Positions 34,475 to 44,087 are shown, counted from the first letter of the stretch. The stretch is DNA of 64,000 nucleotides from Streptomyces humicola (GCF_024436035.1 NZ_JANFNG010000025.1:26045-90044), one strand, 5' to 3'. Numbers and translations are program-made. The notes: generated by a model not told the origin, from the letters alone.

Positions 34475-36247
34475 TCAGCGTGCGGGTGCCGTCTGATCCG
34501 CGAGGCGGGCGGCGCACTCGAGCATCAGGGCGTGGACGAACGCCTGGGGAAGGTTGCCGCGCAACTGGCGCTGCGGAACGTCGAATTCCTCGGCGAACAG
34601 CCCGGGGGGGCCGCACGCGGCGCGGTTGCGTTCGAACCAGCGGACGGCCTCCAGCTCGTGGCCTTGCTGGTGTTCGGCAAGCGCGGTGAGGAATCCGCAG
34701 AGCAGGAAGGCGCCTTCCGCTTCGTTCAGGGGACGTTCGTCGTGCCGGAAGCGATACGCGTAGTGCTCCTGGGTGAGTTCCGACAGGTAGGCGCGGAGGG
34801 TCAGCGCGCTCCTGGGGTCGTCCGGCGGCACGGCGCCTCGGACGGGCGCGAAGAGCAGGGCCGCGTCGAGCCGGGGGTCGTCGGGGGAGCGTTGCCAGCG
34901 GCCCGACGGGTGGGTGGCGTGCGCGGCGGTGTCGGCGATGATGGCGTCCGCGAGCCCGGCCCACTGACCGGCCCGGCCGGGTGGCGGAGCGTAGAGCGCG
35001 ATCGCGCGCAGTCCGGCGGCACAGATCAATCGGCTATGGGTCCAGGCCCGGTCGTCGAGTTCCCAGATCCCGGCGTCCGGTGCCCTCCAGCGCTCGCCGA
35101 TCGCGGCCGCGGCGATCTCGGCTGCGCGCCATCCGTCCACGTCGAGCCTGCCGAGACGGGCAGCCGCCGAGAACAGCAGCAGCGCCTCGCCGAACGGGTC
35201 GAGCTGGAACTGTTTGGCGGCGCGGTTGCCGATCACGTCGAAGCCGCCCGGATATCCCGGCAGGTCCAGTGGGCGCTGTTCGGGCACTGCACCGCCGTCC
35301 ACGGCATAGGCGGGGGAGAGGGCCGGGCCGTCCTCGTGCAGCCGGGCGGAGGCGAAGCGCACGGCCTCGTCGAGGAGCGGGTATGCACCCGTGGCCGCGG
35401 CGGCCTGTCCGGCGTAGCACTGGTCGCGGATCCACACGTACCGGTAGTCGTAGTTGCGGCCCTCCGCGGCGCGCTCGGGCAGGCTCGTGGTGGCCGCGGC
35501 GACCATGCCGCCGCTCGCCCCGGTCATCCCGCGCAGTACGGCGTAGGCCTGCCGCGCGTCGCGTGGGGCGATGGTGGATTCGAGCGACGGCACGGCGCGT
35601 TCCCAGGCGGCGCGGGTGGCGGCCCAGGCGCGGGAGGCGTCGACCGGCGTACCACGCAGCGGCCGGTCGGAGATCTCCAGGACCAGGTCGTGTGATCCGC
35701 CCGCGGGCACGGTCAACTCATGGGCGAGTGATCCGTCGACGTCGGATTCGCCGGCTGCGCAAGCGCCGGACCAGCGCAGATGCAGTGGACCGGCCTCGCC
35801 CGTCCACTGTTCTCCCTGGCGTGCGAAGCGAGCCTGCTGCCGACCGAAGCACGCATACGGGCCGAGCACGATACGCATGCGGGCGGCAGCGTCGCGCGGG
35901 AGGATGCGGCGCAGTACGACGGCGCGGTGCGGGTCCGCCGGCAGGGCCAGCGCATCCTCGCACTCGACGACGCCGTCCTGCGTCACCCAGCGGTTGCGCC
36001 AGATGAGCGTGCCGTCCTGGTAGGAGCCACCCCACACGAAGGTGCCCACCGGCGTGACCGCGTAACAGCCGCGCCCGCCGATCAAGGCGCAGAACAGTGC
36101 CTCGGAGTCCCAGCGGGGTGCGCACATCCATGCGATGTCGCCGCGCGGCCCGATGAGGGCCCCGCGCTCGCCGTCCGCCACTACTGCGTAGTCCCGCAGC
36201 ACGTGAGGCGGATAAGCGAGCGTCTGGTTCACCGACCGCGGACCCAC
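34475..36247 (-). CDS. GH15 glucoamylase/trehalase-like protein
   Basis: A 590-residue protein from GTG 36247. The N-terminal beta domain (IGPRGDIAWMCAPRWDSEALFC) and the catalytic (alpha/alpha)6 barrel with RNYDYRYVWIRDQCY, GIWELDDRAWTHSRLICAAGL (general acid Glu region) and GLFAEEFD (general base region) mark GH15. Actinobacterial members include cytoplasmic trehalases and glucoamylases; no signal peptide is seen here, so an intracellular trehalose or maltodextrin substrate is likely. It is divergent from the LigD-type ligase gene across 110 bases. Confidence 0.9.
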   Translation of the reverse strand: MGPRSVNQTLAYPPHVLRDYAVVADGERGALIGPRGDIAWMCAPRWDSEALFCALIGGRGCYAVTPVGTFVWGGSYQDGTLIWRNRWVTQDGVVECEDALALPADPHRAVVLRRILPRDAAARMRIVLGPYACFGRQQARFARQGEQWTGEAGPLHLRWSGACAAGESDVDGSLAHELTVPAGGSHDLVLEISDRPLRGTPVDASRAWAATRAAWERAVPSLESTIAPRDARQAYAVLRGMTGASGGMVAAATTSLPERAAEGRNYDYRYVWIRDQCYAGQAAAATGAYPLLDEAVRFASARLHEDGPALSPAYAVDGGAVPEQRPLDLPGYPGGFDVIGNRAAKQFQLDPFGEALLLFSAAARLGRLDVDGWRAAEIAAAAIGERWRAPDAGIWELDDRAWTHSRLICAAGLRAIALYAPPPGRAGQWAGLADAIIADTAAHATHPSGRWQRSPDDPRLDAALLFAPVRGAVPPDDPRSALTLRAYLSELTQEHYAYRFRHDERPLNEAEGAFLLCGFLTALAEHQQGHELEAVRWFERNRAACGPPGLFAEEFDVPQRQLRGNLPQAFVHALMLECAARLADQTAPAR

Positions 36248-36357
36248 ACCACCACGCTACCCCTGCATGCGGCCGGACCTTCGGGGAAGGCACAAGGCGA
36301 GGCGACGACCGGCTGTCCTTCCAGCGGAACCAAGGGAAACGGGGAAGGGGTGGTTGG

Positions 36358-37398
36358 ATGCCTGTCCCGACGTCTGTGACGGGCCTGTTCGACGGTTTGC
36401 CGGCGGAAGAGCGCAAGGCATTGCGGCGGACGGCTCAGCCGGAGCATCCCAGGCCGATGCTGGCCACGTTGACGGAACGCTACTTCTCCGATCCCGCATG
36501 GGTATTCGAGCGTAAGTTCGACGGAGAGCGCTGTCTGGCCATTCGTAACGGTGCCCGGGCCGGGCTGCTCTCCCGCAGCGGCCAGTCGCTCTCCGAGACC
36601 TATCCCGAGATCGCTGACGCTCTTGACCAGCAGGAATGCGACGACTTCGTGGTGGACGGCGAGATCGTGGCCTTCGAGGGCTCCCGGACCAGCTTCGCGC
36701 GACTGCAGCAGCGCATGGGCATTCACGACGCGCGTCAGGCGCGGGCCAGCGGTGTGGCGGTGACCTACTACGTCTTCGATGTGCTCTACCTGGCGGGCCA
36801 CGATCTGACCGGCCTGCCGCTGCGCACCCGCAAGGCGTTGTTGCGCCGGGCCCTGGACTTCTCCTCGCCGCTGCGCTTCACCTCTCACCGCAACACGACC
36901 GGTGAGGCGTATCTGCGCCAGGCGTGCGAGCGGGGCTGGGAGGGGGTCATCGCCAAGCGCGCGGACAGCCGCTACGAGCAGCGGCGTTCAAGGCAGTGGC
37001 TGAAGTTCAAGTGCGGCCGGCGGCAGGAGCTCGTGATCGGCGGATTCACCGAACCGGCCGGCAGCCGCACCGGTTTCGGCGCGCTGCTGGTCGGTTACTA
37101 CGAGGGCCCACGGCTGATCTATGCGGGCAAGGTCGGTACCGGCTACGACCGCAGGACGCTGAAGACGATGCGCGAACGCCTGGACGATCTGGAGACCGGC
37201 AGCACGCCGTTTTCCGGGGGTGCGGTCCGTGAGCGCGGGGTTCACTGGGTTCGGCCGGAGCTCGTCGCCGAGATCGGCTTCACCGAGTGGACCGACGACG
37301 GGAAGCTGCGCCACCCGCGCTTCATGGGCCTGCGGACCGACAAACCACCCGAGCAGGTGGTGCGGGAGCGGCCAGGGGAGAAGGCGAGGGAGAGCTGA
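36358..37398 (+). CDS. ATP-dependent DNA ligase, LigD/LigC ligase domain
   Basis: ATG 36358 follows GAAGGGG. The 346-residue enzyme has nucleotidyltransferase motif I FERKFDGER (adenylated Lys), FVVDGEIVAF (motif III), YYVFDVLYL, GWEGVIAKR (motif IV) and WLKFKC (motif V), then an OB-fold ending in RHPRFMGLRTDK. This is the ligase module of bacterial end-joining LigD, here as its own gene. The stop overlaps the start of the polymerase-domain gene (TGATG), so the two are coupled. No Ku gene is in the window. Confidence 0.93.
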   Translation: MPVPTSVTGLFDGLPAEERKALRRTAQPEHPRPMLATLTERYFSDPAWVFERKFDGERCLAIRNGARAGLLSRSGQSLSETYPEIADALDQQECDDFVVDGEIVAFEGSRTSFARLQQRMGIHDARQARASGVAVTYYVFDVLYLAGHDLTGLPLRTRKALLRRALDFSSPLRFTSHRNTTGEAYLRQACERGWEGVIAKRADSRYEQRRSRQWLKFKCGRRQELVIGGFTEPAGSRTGFGALLVGYYEGPRLIYAGKVGTGYDRRTLKTMRERLDDLETGSTPFSGGAVRERGVHWVRPELVAEIGFTEWTDDGKLRHPRFMGLRTDKPPEQVVRERPGEKARES

Positions 37399-38321
37399 TG
37401 ACTGCGAAGACAAAGGAGACGATAGGGGTCGGGACCCGCAGCGTGCCGCTGTCCAACCCGGACAAGGAGCTGTTCCCTGACGACGGGATCACCAAGGCCG
37501 AACTGGCCGACTACTACCGCACTGTCGCGCGTCCCATGCTCCCCCATCTCAAGGACCGGCCGCTGGTGATGGAGCGCTACCCCGACGGGTTCCAGGGAAA
37601 GTCCTTCTTTCACAAGGATGTTCCTGACTACTTCCCCGAGTGGATCCGTACCGTTCAGGTGCCCAAGGAGGGCGGCAGCGTCACCATGGCGGTCTGCGAC
37701 GACGCCGCCACACTCGTCTATCTCGCCAACCAGGCGTGCATCACCCCGCACCCGTGGCTGAGCCGCGCGGACTGCCTCGACTGCCCGGACCGGCTCGTGT
37801 TCGACCTCGACCCTTCCGAGCACGACGGCGACGGTTTCGAGACCGTACGGTGGAGCGCCCGCCAGTTGGGCGACCTGCTCACCGAACTCGGGCTTCGCCC
37901 GGCGGTGATGACGACCGGATCGCGCGGCCTGCACCTGCTGGTCCTGCTCGACCGGCGCACGGACTTCGACACCGCACGGCACTTCGCCCGGCGCGTCGCC
38001 GACGTGCTCGCCGCACGCCACAGCGACCGGCTGACCACCGAACCACGCAAGAACAAGCGCCGCGGCCGCCTCTACCTGGACACCCAGCGCAACGCCTACG
38101 CCCAGACCTCGGTTGCCCCCTACGCTGTCCGCGCCCGACCGCACGCCCCCGTCGCCACCCCGCTGGAGTGGAACGAACTCGACGACCCCGGCCTCGGCCC
38201 GCGGCAGTGGACGCTGCGTACTCTCCCCGAGCGCCTCGAGAAGGACGGAGACCCATGGAAGGGGCTCAGTCGCTGCCGGCGCTCCCTCACCGCGGCCGAA
38301 CAGCGCCTCGACGCCCTCTGA
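37398..38321 (+). CDS. LigD-type polymerase domain (archaeo-eukaryotic primase superfamily)
   Basis: The 307-residue protein carries the PolDom features of LigD: LSNPDKELFPDDGITKAELADYY at the N-terminus, RYPDGFQGKSFFHKD, LVFDLDPSEHDGDG (metal-binding Asp-x-Asp), MTTGSRGLHLLV and DTQRNAYAQTSVAPYAVR. Such enzymes add nucleotides, often ribonucleotides, at breaks before sealing by the ligase. The gene overlaps the ligase stop by one base. The third LigD activity, phosphoesterase, is encoded separately at 48.2 kb. Confidence 0.93.
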   Translation: MTAKTKETIGVGTRSVPLSNPDKELFPDDGITKAELADYYRTVARPMLPHLKDRPLVMERYPDGFQGKSFFHKDVPDYFPEWIRTVQVPKEGGSVTMAVCDDAATLVYLANQACITPHPWLSRADCLDCPDRLVFDLDPSEHDGDGFETVRWSARQLGDLLTELGLRPAVMTTGSRGLHLLVLLDRRTDFDTARHFARRVADVLAARHSDRLTTEPRKNKRRGRLYLDTQRNAYAQTSVAPYAVRARPHAPVATPLEWNELDDPGLGPRQWTLRTLPERLEKDGDPWKGLSRCRRSLTAAEQRLDAL

Positions 38322-38330
38322 TGACGACAG

Positions 38331-39173
38331 TTACTTGAGTGCCTCCTGACGCAGTTGTGCGCAGGTGCGGCTGATGATGCGGGAAACGTGCATCTGGGAG
38401 ATGCCGAGCTCCTGGGCGATCTGGACCTGTGTCATATCCCGGAAGAATCTGAGGTAGAGAATCTTCTGCTGCCGCGGCGGCAACCGGTGCAGGCACGGCT
38501 TGACCGCTTCCCGGTCGGTCACGGTGTCCAGAGCCGGGTCGGCGGTTCCGAGGCTGTCGAGGAGAGAATAGGCATCGAAGTGGCGAAGGGGCTCGTCCAG
38601 TGACTGGGCGGAGTAGCTGTTGATGGCTTCCATACCCAACCGAACTTCGTCTTCTGTGAGTTCAGCATGGGCGGCGATGTCGCGCACCGTCGGGCCGCGT
38701 TCATCCATGCCGGTCAGCAGATCGCGGCGGGCTGCGTACACCCGGTTGCGCAGTTCCTGCATGTGCCGGGGTACGTGCAGATCCCACAGGTTGTCGCGGA
38801 AATGCCGTTTGATCTCGCCGAGGATCGTGGGCACGGCGAAGCCGATGAAAGGTGTACCGCGATCCGGATCGTAACGGTCGACCGCCTTGACGAGGCCGAG
38901 TGCGGCCACCTGTTTCAAGTCCTCGATGGCCTCGCCGCGGTTGCGGAAACGTCCGGCCAGCCGTTCGGAGAGCGGGGTCCAGGCGGCCACGATCTCCGCC
39001 CGCAAGGCGTCGCGCTCGGGACCGTCGGGCAGGTGAGCCATTCGACGCAGGGAGTCACAGGTGTCCGGCGTGTCGTCGTGCCGGTGGTTCCCCGACGATC
39101 GGCGGCCGGATACCCGGCGGGCCGCACTGGCCGGGCGGACCCTCGGGCACGGTCTGAACGCGCCGTCATTCAT
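38331..39173 (-). CDS. SigB/SigF-family RNA polymerase sigma factor
   Basis: A 280-residue sigma-70 family protein of the general stress/sporulation group. Region 2 reads DLKQVAALGLVKAVDRYDP, GTPFIGFAVPTILGEIKRHFRD, then WDLHVPRHMQELRN; region 4 is LPPRQQKILYLRFFRDMTQ followed by QIAQELGISQMHVSRIISR. An N-terminal extension of about 45 residues precedes the usual start; internal starts are possible. It overlaps the upstream pterin dehydratase gene by eight bases, so they form an operon. No RsbW-type gene is adjacent. It is a good candidate reader of the GTTT-N14-GGGT promoters found through the window. Confidence 0.93.
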   Translation of the reverse strand: MNDGAFRPCPRVRPASAARRVSGRRSSGNHRHDDTPDTCDSLRRMAHLPDGPERDALRAEIVAAWTPLSERLAGRFRNRGEAIEDLKQVAALGLVKAVDRYDPDRGTPFIGFAVPTILGEIKRHFRDNLWDLHVPRHMQELRNRVYAARRDLLTGMDERGPTVRDIAAHAELTEDEVRLGMEAINSYSAQSLDEPLRHFDAYSLLDSLGTADPALDTVTDREAVKPCLHRLPPRQQKILYLRFFRDMTQVQIAQELGISQMHVSRIISRTCAQLRQEALK

Positions 39174-39471
39174 GTCCGCGGACGAGGGATCCGGCTGCGG
39201 TTTCTATGCGGTGGGCGAGCTCGACGTCGACGTCGGTGAGGCCTCCCTCCGAGCGCACTGCGAAGTGCACCACCTTCTCGTGGATGTCGATGTCGGGCCT
39301 GTGGTTCAGCTTCTGGGTCTCCGGCACGACCTTGTCGACGATGCGGACGGCTGTGGGGAAGTCGTAGGCCTCGACCGTCCGGTGCAGTGTGGCGCCCTCG
39401 CGTCGCCATTCTCGGAGGTCGGCGTCTGACATCCGCTCCTGGATCTCGGTGTCGTCGAGCAACCTGGACAC
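39166..39471 (-). CDS. Pterin-4-alpha-carbinolamine dehydratase-like protein
   Basis: A 101-residue protein from GTG 39471 with GGAGG upstream. The family core is visible as NHRPDIDIHEKVVHFAVRSE followed by GGLTDVDVELAHRIE, matching the PCD His/Pro-Asp motif and C-terminal helix. PCD proteins dehydrate carbinolamine pterins or act as DCoH-like dimerisation cofactors. It directly precedes and overlaps the sigma-factor gene, an unusual partner that might reflect a stress-linked role. Confidence 0.85.
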   Translation of the reverse strand: MSRLLDDTEIQERMSDADLREWRREGATLHRTVEAYDFPTAVRIVDKVVPETQKLNHRPDIDIHEKVVHFAVRSEGGLTDVDVELAHRIETAAGSLVRGHE

Positions 39472-39629
39472 GATCCCTCCTGGGGCCGGGATGATGCCGA
39501 TGCCTGAACGGGACGTAGCGCGTCAGACCTTCTGACCTCCAGCGTTACCCGCGCCAGGAGAGGTGGCAAGCGGAGCAGGCTCGGCCCGGCTGACACGGCC
39601 GATGGCACAGGCTCGCTCCTCGGAGACCG

Positions 39630-40595
39630 TCACAGCTCCCGCAGGGCCGGCAGCAGGGTCTCGCGCGCCCACTCCAGATAGCCGCGTTGATGCTCGCCGC
39701 CGATCTGGACGAGGGCGACCTCGGTGAACCCGGCCTCCGTGAAGCGTTGTACCGCGTCGGTGAACCGGCCGACGTCGTCACCGCAGGGGATTGCTTCGGC
39801 GACGTCTTCGGGACAGACGAACCGGGTCGCGGAGGCGAAGGCCGCAGTTCCGGGCAACTCGGCGTTGACCTTCCAGCCGCCTCCGAACCAGCGGAACTGA
39901 TCGTGTGCACGCTTGACGGCGGTGTCCCGCTCGGGGTCGTAGCAGACCGGAAGCTGACCCACGCGCGGTTTGCCCGTACCGCCGCGCTCGTCGAAGGCGC
40001 GCAGCAGCTCGGGCTTGGGCTCGACGGCGATGACCAGATCGGCAAGGCGACCGGCCAGCTCGCACGACTGCATCCCGGAGACGGCGATGCCGATGGGCGG
40101 CGGCTCGTCCGGCAGATCCCACAGCTTGGCGGAGTCGACGTCGTAGTGCGTGCCGTGGTGATTCACGTATCCGCCACCGAACAGCTCCCGGATGATCTGC
40201 ACCGCCTCGGCGAGCATCTCGTGACGTACGTCGACGGGTGGCCAGCCACCACCGACGACGTGCTCGTTGAGGTTCTCCCCGGCCCCCAGACCCAGCCGGA
40301 ACCGTCCCCGCGACAGCAGCTGCACCGTCGCCGCCTTCTGGGCCACGACCGCCGGGTGGTAGCGCAGGAGCGGGCAGGTCACATAGGTCATGAGCGGAAT
40401 GCGCGAGGTGGCCTGCGCGGCCGCGCCGAGCACGCTCCAGGCGTAGGGGGAGTGGCCTTGCGAGTCGAGCCACGGAAAGTAGTGGTCGGAGATCACCGAG
40501 AAGTCGAACCCTGCCTCTTCGGCCTGGGCGACGTGCTCGACGAGTTCGCAGGGCCCAGCCTGCTCCGTCATCATTGTGTATCCGATTCGCACCAT
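39630..40595 (-). CDS. LLM-class (F420-dependent) oxidoreductase
   Basis: A 321-residue luciferase-like TIM-barrel protein: FDFSVISDHYFPWLDSQGHSPYAW near residue 30, TYVTCPLLRYHPA, GRFRLGLGAGENLNEHV and PIGIAVSGMQSCELAGRLAD. This profile matches the subgroup (TIGR03557-like) that uses F420 in actinobacteria. ATG 40595 has no Shine-Dalgarno sequence; instead a GTTT-N15-GGGCAC promoter-like element ends nine bases before it, implying a leaderless transcript. The electron-donor substrate is unknown. Confidence 0.9.
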   Translation of the reverse strand: MVRIGYTMMTEQAGPCELVEHVAQAEEAGFDFSVISDHYFPWLDSQGHSPYAWSVLGAAAQATSRIPLMTYVTCPLLRYHPAVVAQKAATVQLLSRGRFRLGLGAGENLNEHVVGGGWPPVDVRHEMLAEAVQIIRELFGGGYVNHHGTHYDVDSAKLWDLPDEPPPIGIAVSGMQSCELAGRLADLVIAVEPKPELLRAFDERGGTGKPRVGQLPVCYDPERDTAVKRAHDQFRWFGGGWKVNAELPGTAAFASATRFVCPEDVAEAIPCGDDVGRFTDAVQRFTEAGFTEVALVQIGGEHQRGYLEWARETLLPALREL

Positions 40596-40604
40596 ATGTG
40601 GCGG

Positions 40605-40629
40605 GTGCCCGATCGCCGCGACCGAAAAC
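40605..40629 (-). promoter_or_regulatory. GGGCA-type stress promoter for LLM oxidoreductase (leaderless)
   Basis: Minus-strand GTTT, 15 bases, GGGCAC, then nine bases to the ATG with no ribosome-binding site between. Confidence 0.55.
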
Positions 40630-41005
40630 CCGGACCCCGATCAGGCATCCACACCGGACATCGTCCGGGGTGCGATCGCGGCCGCGGCAATCCGCGGTGC
40701 CGCGGCGGCGAGCACGGCCACCCAGGTCGCCGGTCCCATCGGGGTGGAACCGAAGAACTGACTGACGCCGGGCGGCTCGGCAGCGCAACTCAGGCCGTGG
40801 TTCCTTGTGGCGGATCATCTGATTCAGCATCAGTAACAGTGCTGCCGCCCGCATGGTCGAGTCGTTCGGACGCCTAGTCGGCATCGAGTGCATGCCGGGC
40901 AAAGGTGCGCGGGCCGCCCCCCACCTGCGGTGCGAAGGGACGACAGACTCCCCCGGACGTTCGGGTACCCGCGACCGTTTGCTTCATTCTGTCCGCCGTG
41001 CGCAT
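40630..41005. other. Intergenic stretch between LLM and ThDP-enzyme genes
   Basis: The divergent intergenic region totals 508 bases. Apart from the two promoters at its ends it holds a GGGTAC palindrome at 40963-40970 without a matching -35. No gene is supported. Confidence 0.5.
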
Positions 41006-41029
41006 GTTTCCATCCGCGCGGTCGGGTTA
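41006..41029 (+). promoter_or_regulatory. SigB-type promoter for intact ThDP enzyme
   Basis: GTTT, exactly 14 bases, GGGTTA, 74 bases before the ATG at 41104. It is identical in boxes and spacing to the promoter of the degenerate paralogue at 15.2 kb. Confidence 0.62.
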
Positions 41030-41103
41030 CCCGGTAGGTGCACCGCGGTCGTGCTCGCGGCTGCTTGCAACAGGCAGCGTCCGGCACCCTGAGGAGGCAG
41101 GCT

Positions 41104-42969
41104 ATGAGCACCAAGGTGTCCGACCAGATCCTCGCCCGGCTGCGAGAGTGGGGCGTGGACTGCGTATTCGGATATCCCGGCGACGGCATCAACGGGCTTC
41201 TTGCGGCCTGGGAGCGCGCCGACAACGATCCGCGCTTCATCCAGTCCCGGCACGAGGAGATGTCGGCGTTCGAAGCCGTCGGCTACGCGAAGTTCAGCGG
41301 GCGCGTGGGCGTGTGCACGGCCACGTCAGGTCCCGGCGCCATCCACCTTCTCAACGGGCTGTACGACGCCAAGCTCGACCACGTGCCGGTCGTGGCGGTC
41401 GTCGGACAGACGAATCGCAGCGCCATGGGCGGCTCGTACCAGCAGGAAGTCGATCTCCATACGCTGTTCAAGGACGTGGCATCGGAGTTCGTTGAAACGG
41501 TCAACGTTCCCGAGCAGTTGCCCAACGTCCTGGACCGTGCCTTCCGCACCGCGTACGCCCGCCGGTGCCCGACGGCAGTGATCGTCCCGGCCGACGTCCA
41601 GGAGCTCGACTATTCACCACCCACCCATGCTTTCAAGATGGTGCCCTCCAGTCTCGGCTGCGAGCACTTCGCTCTGCAGCCGGACGACGCCGCGCTGAAG
41701 AGGGCCGCCGAGGTCCTCAACGCCGGCGAGAAGGTCGCGATACTCATCGGCCAGGGGGCGGCCGGCGCCCGCGCCGAGGTCGAACGCGTCGCCGACGTGC
41801 TCGCCGCCGGGGTGGCGAAGGCGCTGCTCGGCAAGGACGTGCTCAGCGACGAACTGCCCTACGTCACCGGGGCCATCGGACTGCTGGGCACCCGCCCTTC
41901 GTACGAGCTGATGCGGGACTGCGACACCCTTCTGACCATCGGTTCGAGCTTCCCGTATACCCAGTTCATGCCCGAGTTCGGCCAGGCCAGGGGAGTGCAG
42001 ATCGACATCGACCCGCACATGGTCGGCATGCGGTACCCGTACGAGGTCAACCTCGTCGGCGACGCCCGCACGACCCTCTCGCGGCTGCTGCCGATGCTGC
42101 GCCGCAAGAAGGACCGCAAGTGGCAGAAGCGAGTCATCGCGAACAACGAGCGGTGGCGTGGCGTGATGGCACGGCGCGCCGAGCAGTCCGCCGACCCGAT
42201 CAACCCGGAGTTCGTGGCGTGGGCGCTCGACCCCCTGCTGCCGGACGACGCGATCATCACCTCCGACTCCGGCTCGGTGGCCAACTGGTACGCACGCCAC
42301 CTGCACATGCGCGGGTCGATGCGGGTGTCGCTGTCGGGAACGCTGGCCACCATGGGCTGCGGCGTGCCGTATGCGATCGGCGCGAAGTTCGCCCACCCGG
42401 ACCGGCCGGTGATCGCGCTCGTCGGCGACGGTGCGATGCAGATGAACGGGCTTGCGGAGCTGATCACGGCGTGGAAGTACCGCGATGCATGGAGTGATCC
42501 GCGTCTGGTGGTGGCGGTGTGGAACAACCAGGACCTCAACCAGGTCACCTGGGAGATGCGGGCGATGAGCGGGTCGCCGCAGTTCCTGCCGTCCCAGTCC
42601 ATACCGGACGTCTCCTACGCGACGTTCGCCACCTCGCTCGGCCTGACCGGCATTCGTGTCGAGAAGCCGGACGGCGTCCTGGACGCCTGGCAGCACGCGC
42701 TGGACGCGGACGGCCCGGCGGTGCTGGAGTTCCTCACCGATCCCTCCGTGCCGCCCATCCCTCCGCACGCCACCTGGGAACAGATGGAAGCGACCGCGAA
42801 ATCCATCCTGAAGGGCGATGTGGAACGCGAGGCCATGGTCAGGCAGGGCTTCAAGGCGAAGGTCCAGGAGTTCCTCCCTGGGGCGCGCAGGCGCGCGGAG
42901 GCAGGCCACGGCCACCTGCGCCGCGGCAGCCGGCATCGCCACCGCCATCCGGCGAGGTCCGGCCGCTGA
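41104..42969 (+). CDS. Pyruvate oxidase / acetolactate synthase-like ThDP enzyme
   Basis: ATG 41104 follows GAGGAGG. The 621-residue protein has all ThDP-enzyme elements: SRHEEMSAF (catalytic Glu), CTATSGPGAIHLLNG, a central domain with LIGQGAAGARAEVE, and the cofactor motif GDGAMQMNGLAELI..AVWNNQDLNQVTWEMR with both Asn residues. It matches the poxB-like pyruvate dehydrogenase (quinone) group common in actinomycetes. A His/Arg-rich tail extends the C-terminus. It probably decarboxylates pyruvate under stress. A short-chain dehydrogenase gene follows 65 bases downstream. Confidence 0.92.
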   Translation: MSTKVSDQILARLREWGVDCVFGYPGDGINGLLAAWERADNDPRFIQSRHEEMSAFEAVGYAKFSGRVGVCTATSGPGAIHLLNGLYDAKLDHVPVVAVVGQTNRSAMGGSYQQEVDLHTLFKDVASEFVETVNVPEQLPNVLDRAFRTAYARRCPTAVIVPADVQELDYSPPTHAFKMVPSSLGCEHFALQPDDAALKRAAEVLNAGEKVAILIGQGAAGARAEVERVADVLAAGVAKALLGKDVLSDELPYVTGAIGLLGTRPSYELMRDCDTLLTIGSSFPYTQFMPEFGQARGVQIDIDPHMVGMRYPYEVNLVGDARTTLSRLLPMLRRKKDRKWQKRVIANNERWRGVMARRAEQSADPINPEFVAWALDPLLPDDAIITSDSGSVANWYARHLHMRGSMRVSLSGTLATMGCGVPYAIGAKFAHPDRPVIALVGDGAMQMNGLAELITAWKYRDAWSDPRLVVAVWNNQDLNQVTWEMRAMSGSPQFLPSQSIPDVSYATFATSLGLTGIRVEKPDGVLDAWQHALDADGPAVLEFLTDPSVPPIPPHATWEQMEATAKSILKGDVEREAMVRQGFKAKVQEFLPGARRRAEAGHGHLRRGSRHRHRHPARSGR

Positions 42970-43034
42970 GCACTGGTCGGCTGCGCCTCAGGTCGTCTGC
43001 TGCAGCACCTTCCCCGCATGCGAAGGGATCTCGG

Positions 43035-44087
43035 ATGTTCCTTACGTCGCACAGCTCGCGAGTCGTCGTGGTCACCGGCGCGAGCGGGGGAGTCGGCCGG
43101 GCCGCCGCCCGTGCCTTCGCGGCTCGGGGAGACCGCGTTGCGTTGGTGGCGCGTGGCCGCACCGGTCTCGATGCGGCCGCCGACGAGGTGCGCGCGGCGG
43201 GTGGCGTGGCACTTCCGCTGGAGGTGGATGTCGCCGACCACCGGGCGGTGGAGGAGGCGGCATCGCAGGTCGATCGCGAGCTGGGCCCGATCGAGATATG
43301 GGTCAATGACGCCTTCACCACGGTGTTCTCGGAATTCACCGAGATCGAGCCCGAGGAGTTCCGCCGCGTCACAGAAGTCTGCTACCTCGGCTATGTGTAC
43401 GGCACGCAGGCCGCACTGCGGCGGATGCTGCCCCGCGACAAGGGCGCCATCGTGCAGGTCGGGTCGGCTCTCGCCTACCGCGGCATCCCGCTCCAATCGG
43501 CGTACTGCGGTGCCAAACACGCCATCCAGGGCTGGAACGAAGCGCTGCGCTGCGAACTCCTTCACAACCGCAGCAAGGTGCGCGCCACGATGGTCCAACT
43601 GCCCGCCGTCAACACACCGCAGTTCGACTGGTCGCTGAGCCGGATGCGGATGCAACCGCAGCCCGTCCCGCCGATCTTCCAGCCGGAGGTGGCCGCGCGC
43701 GCCATCGTGCACGCGGCGGACCATCCGCGTCGTCGGGAGTACTGGGTCGGTGGCAGTACGACGGCCACGCTGATCGCCAACGCTGTGGCTCCAGGACTGC
43801 TCGACCGCTACCTGGCCCGCACCGGGTACGCCTCCCAGCAGACCGACGAGCCGAAGCCCCCGGACAGCCGGGACAACCTGTGGCAACCGCTGGATGACGC
43901 ATGTGGCCAGGACTTCGGTGCTCACGGCCGGTTCGACGAGACCGCCAAGGCACACGCGGTTCAGGCATGGGCGTCCCGCCACCACGGCACGCTCGCCCTC
44001 GCCGGGCTCGGAACGGTCGCGGGCGTCGTTGCCGGCCGGGTGGTGCGGGGACGGCCAGGGGTCGTCGCGGGCCTCGAGCGACGATGA
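43035..44087 (+). CDS. Short-chain dehydrogenase/reductase with C-terminal membrane-like tail
   Basis: ATG 43035 follows AAGGGA; longer frames are shadows of the ThDP gene. The 350-residue protein has the SDR cofactor motif TGASGGVGRAAA, a substrate-site Ser in QVGSALAY and the catalytic YCGAK. An extra C-terminal part of about 120 residues includes REYWVGGSTTATLIANAVAPG and ends in a hydrophobic stretch LALAGLGTVAGVVAGRVV, typical of the large SDRs found near stress genes. It could be co-transcribed with the ThDP enzyme gene. The next gene overlaps by four bases. Confidence 0.9.
   Translation: MFLTSHSSRVVVVTGASGGVGRAAARAFAARGDRVALVARGRTGLDAAADEVRAAGGVALPLEVDVADHRAVEEAASQVDRELGPIEIWVNDAFTTVFSEFTEIEPEEFRRVTEVCYLGYVYGTQAALRRMLPRDKGAIVQVGSALAYRGIPLQSAYCGAKHAIQGWNEALRCELLHNRSKVRATMVQLPAVNTPQFDWSLSRMRMQPQPVPPIFQPEVAARAIVHAADHPRRREYWVGGSTTATLIANAVAPGLLDRYLARTGYASQQTDEPKPPDSRDNLWQPLDDACGQDFGAHGRFDETAKAHAVQAWASRHHGTLALAGLGTVAGVVAGRVVRGRPGVVAGLERR

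Noticed and set aside
40576..40761. A 61-codon plus-strand frame opposite the LLM promoter
   Set aside because: It overlaps the LLM start region on the other strand, lacks a ribosome-binding site and has an alanine-rich chance-like sequence.
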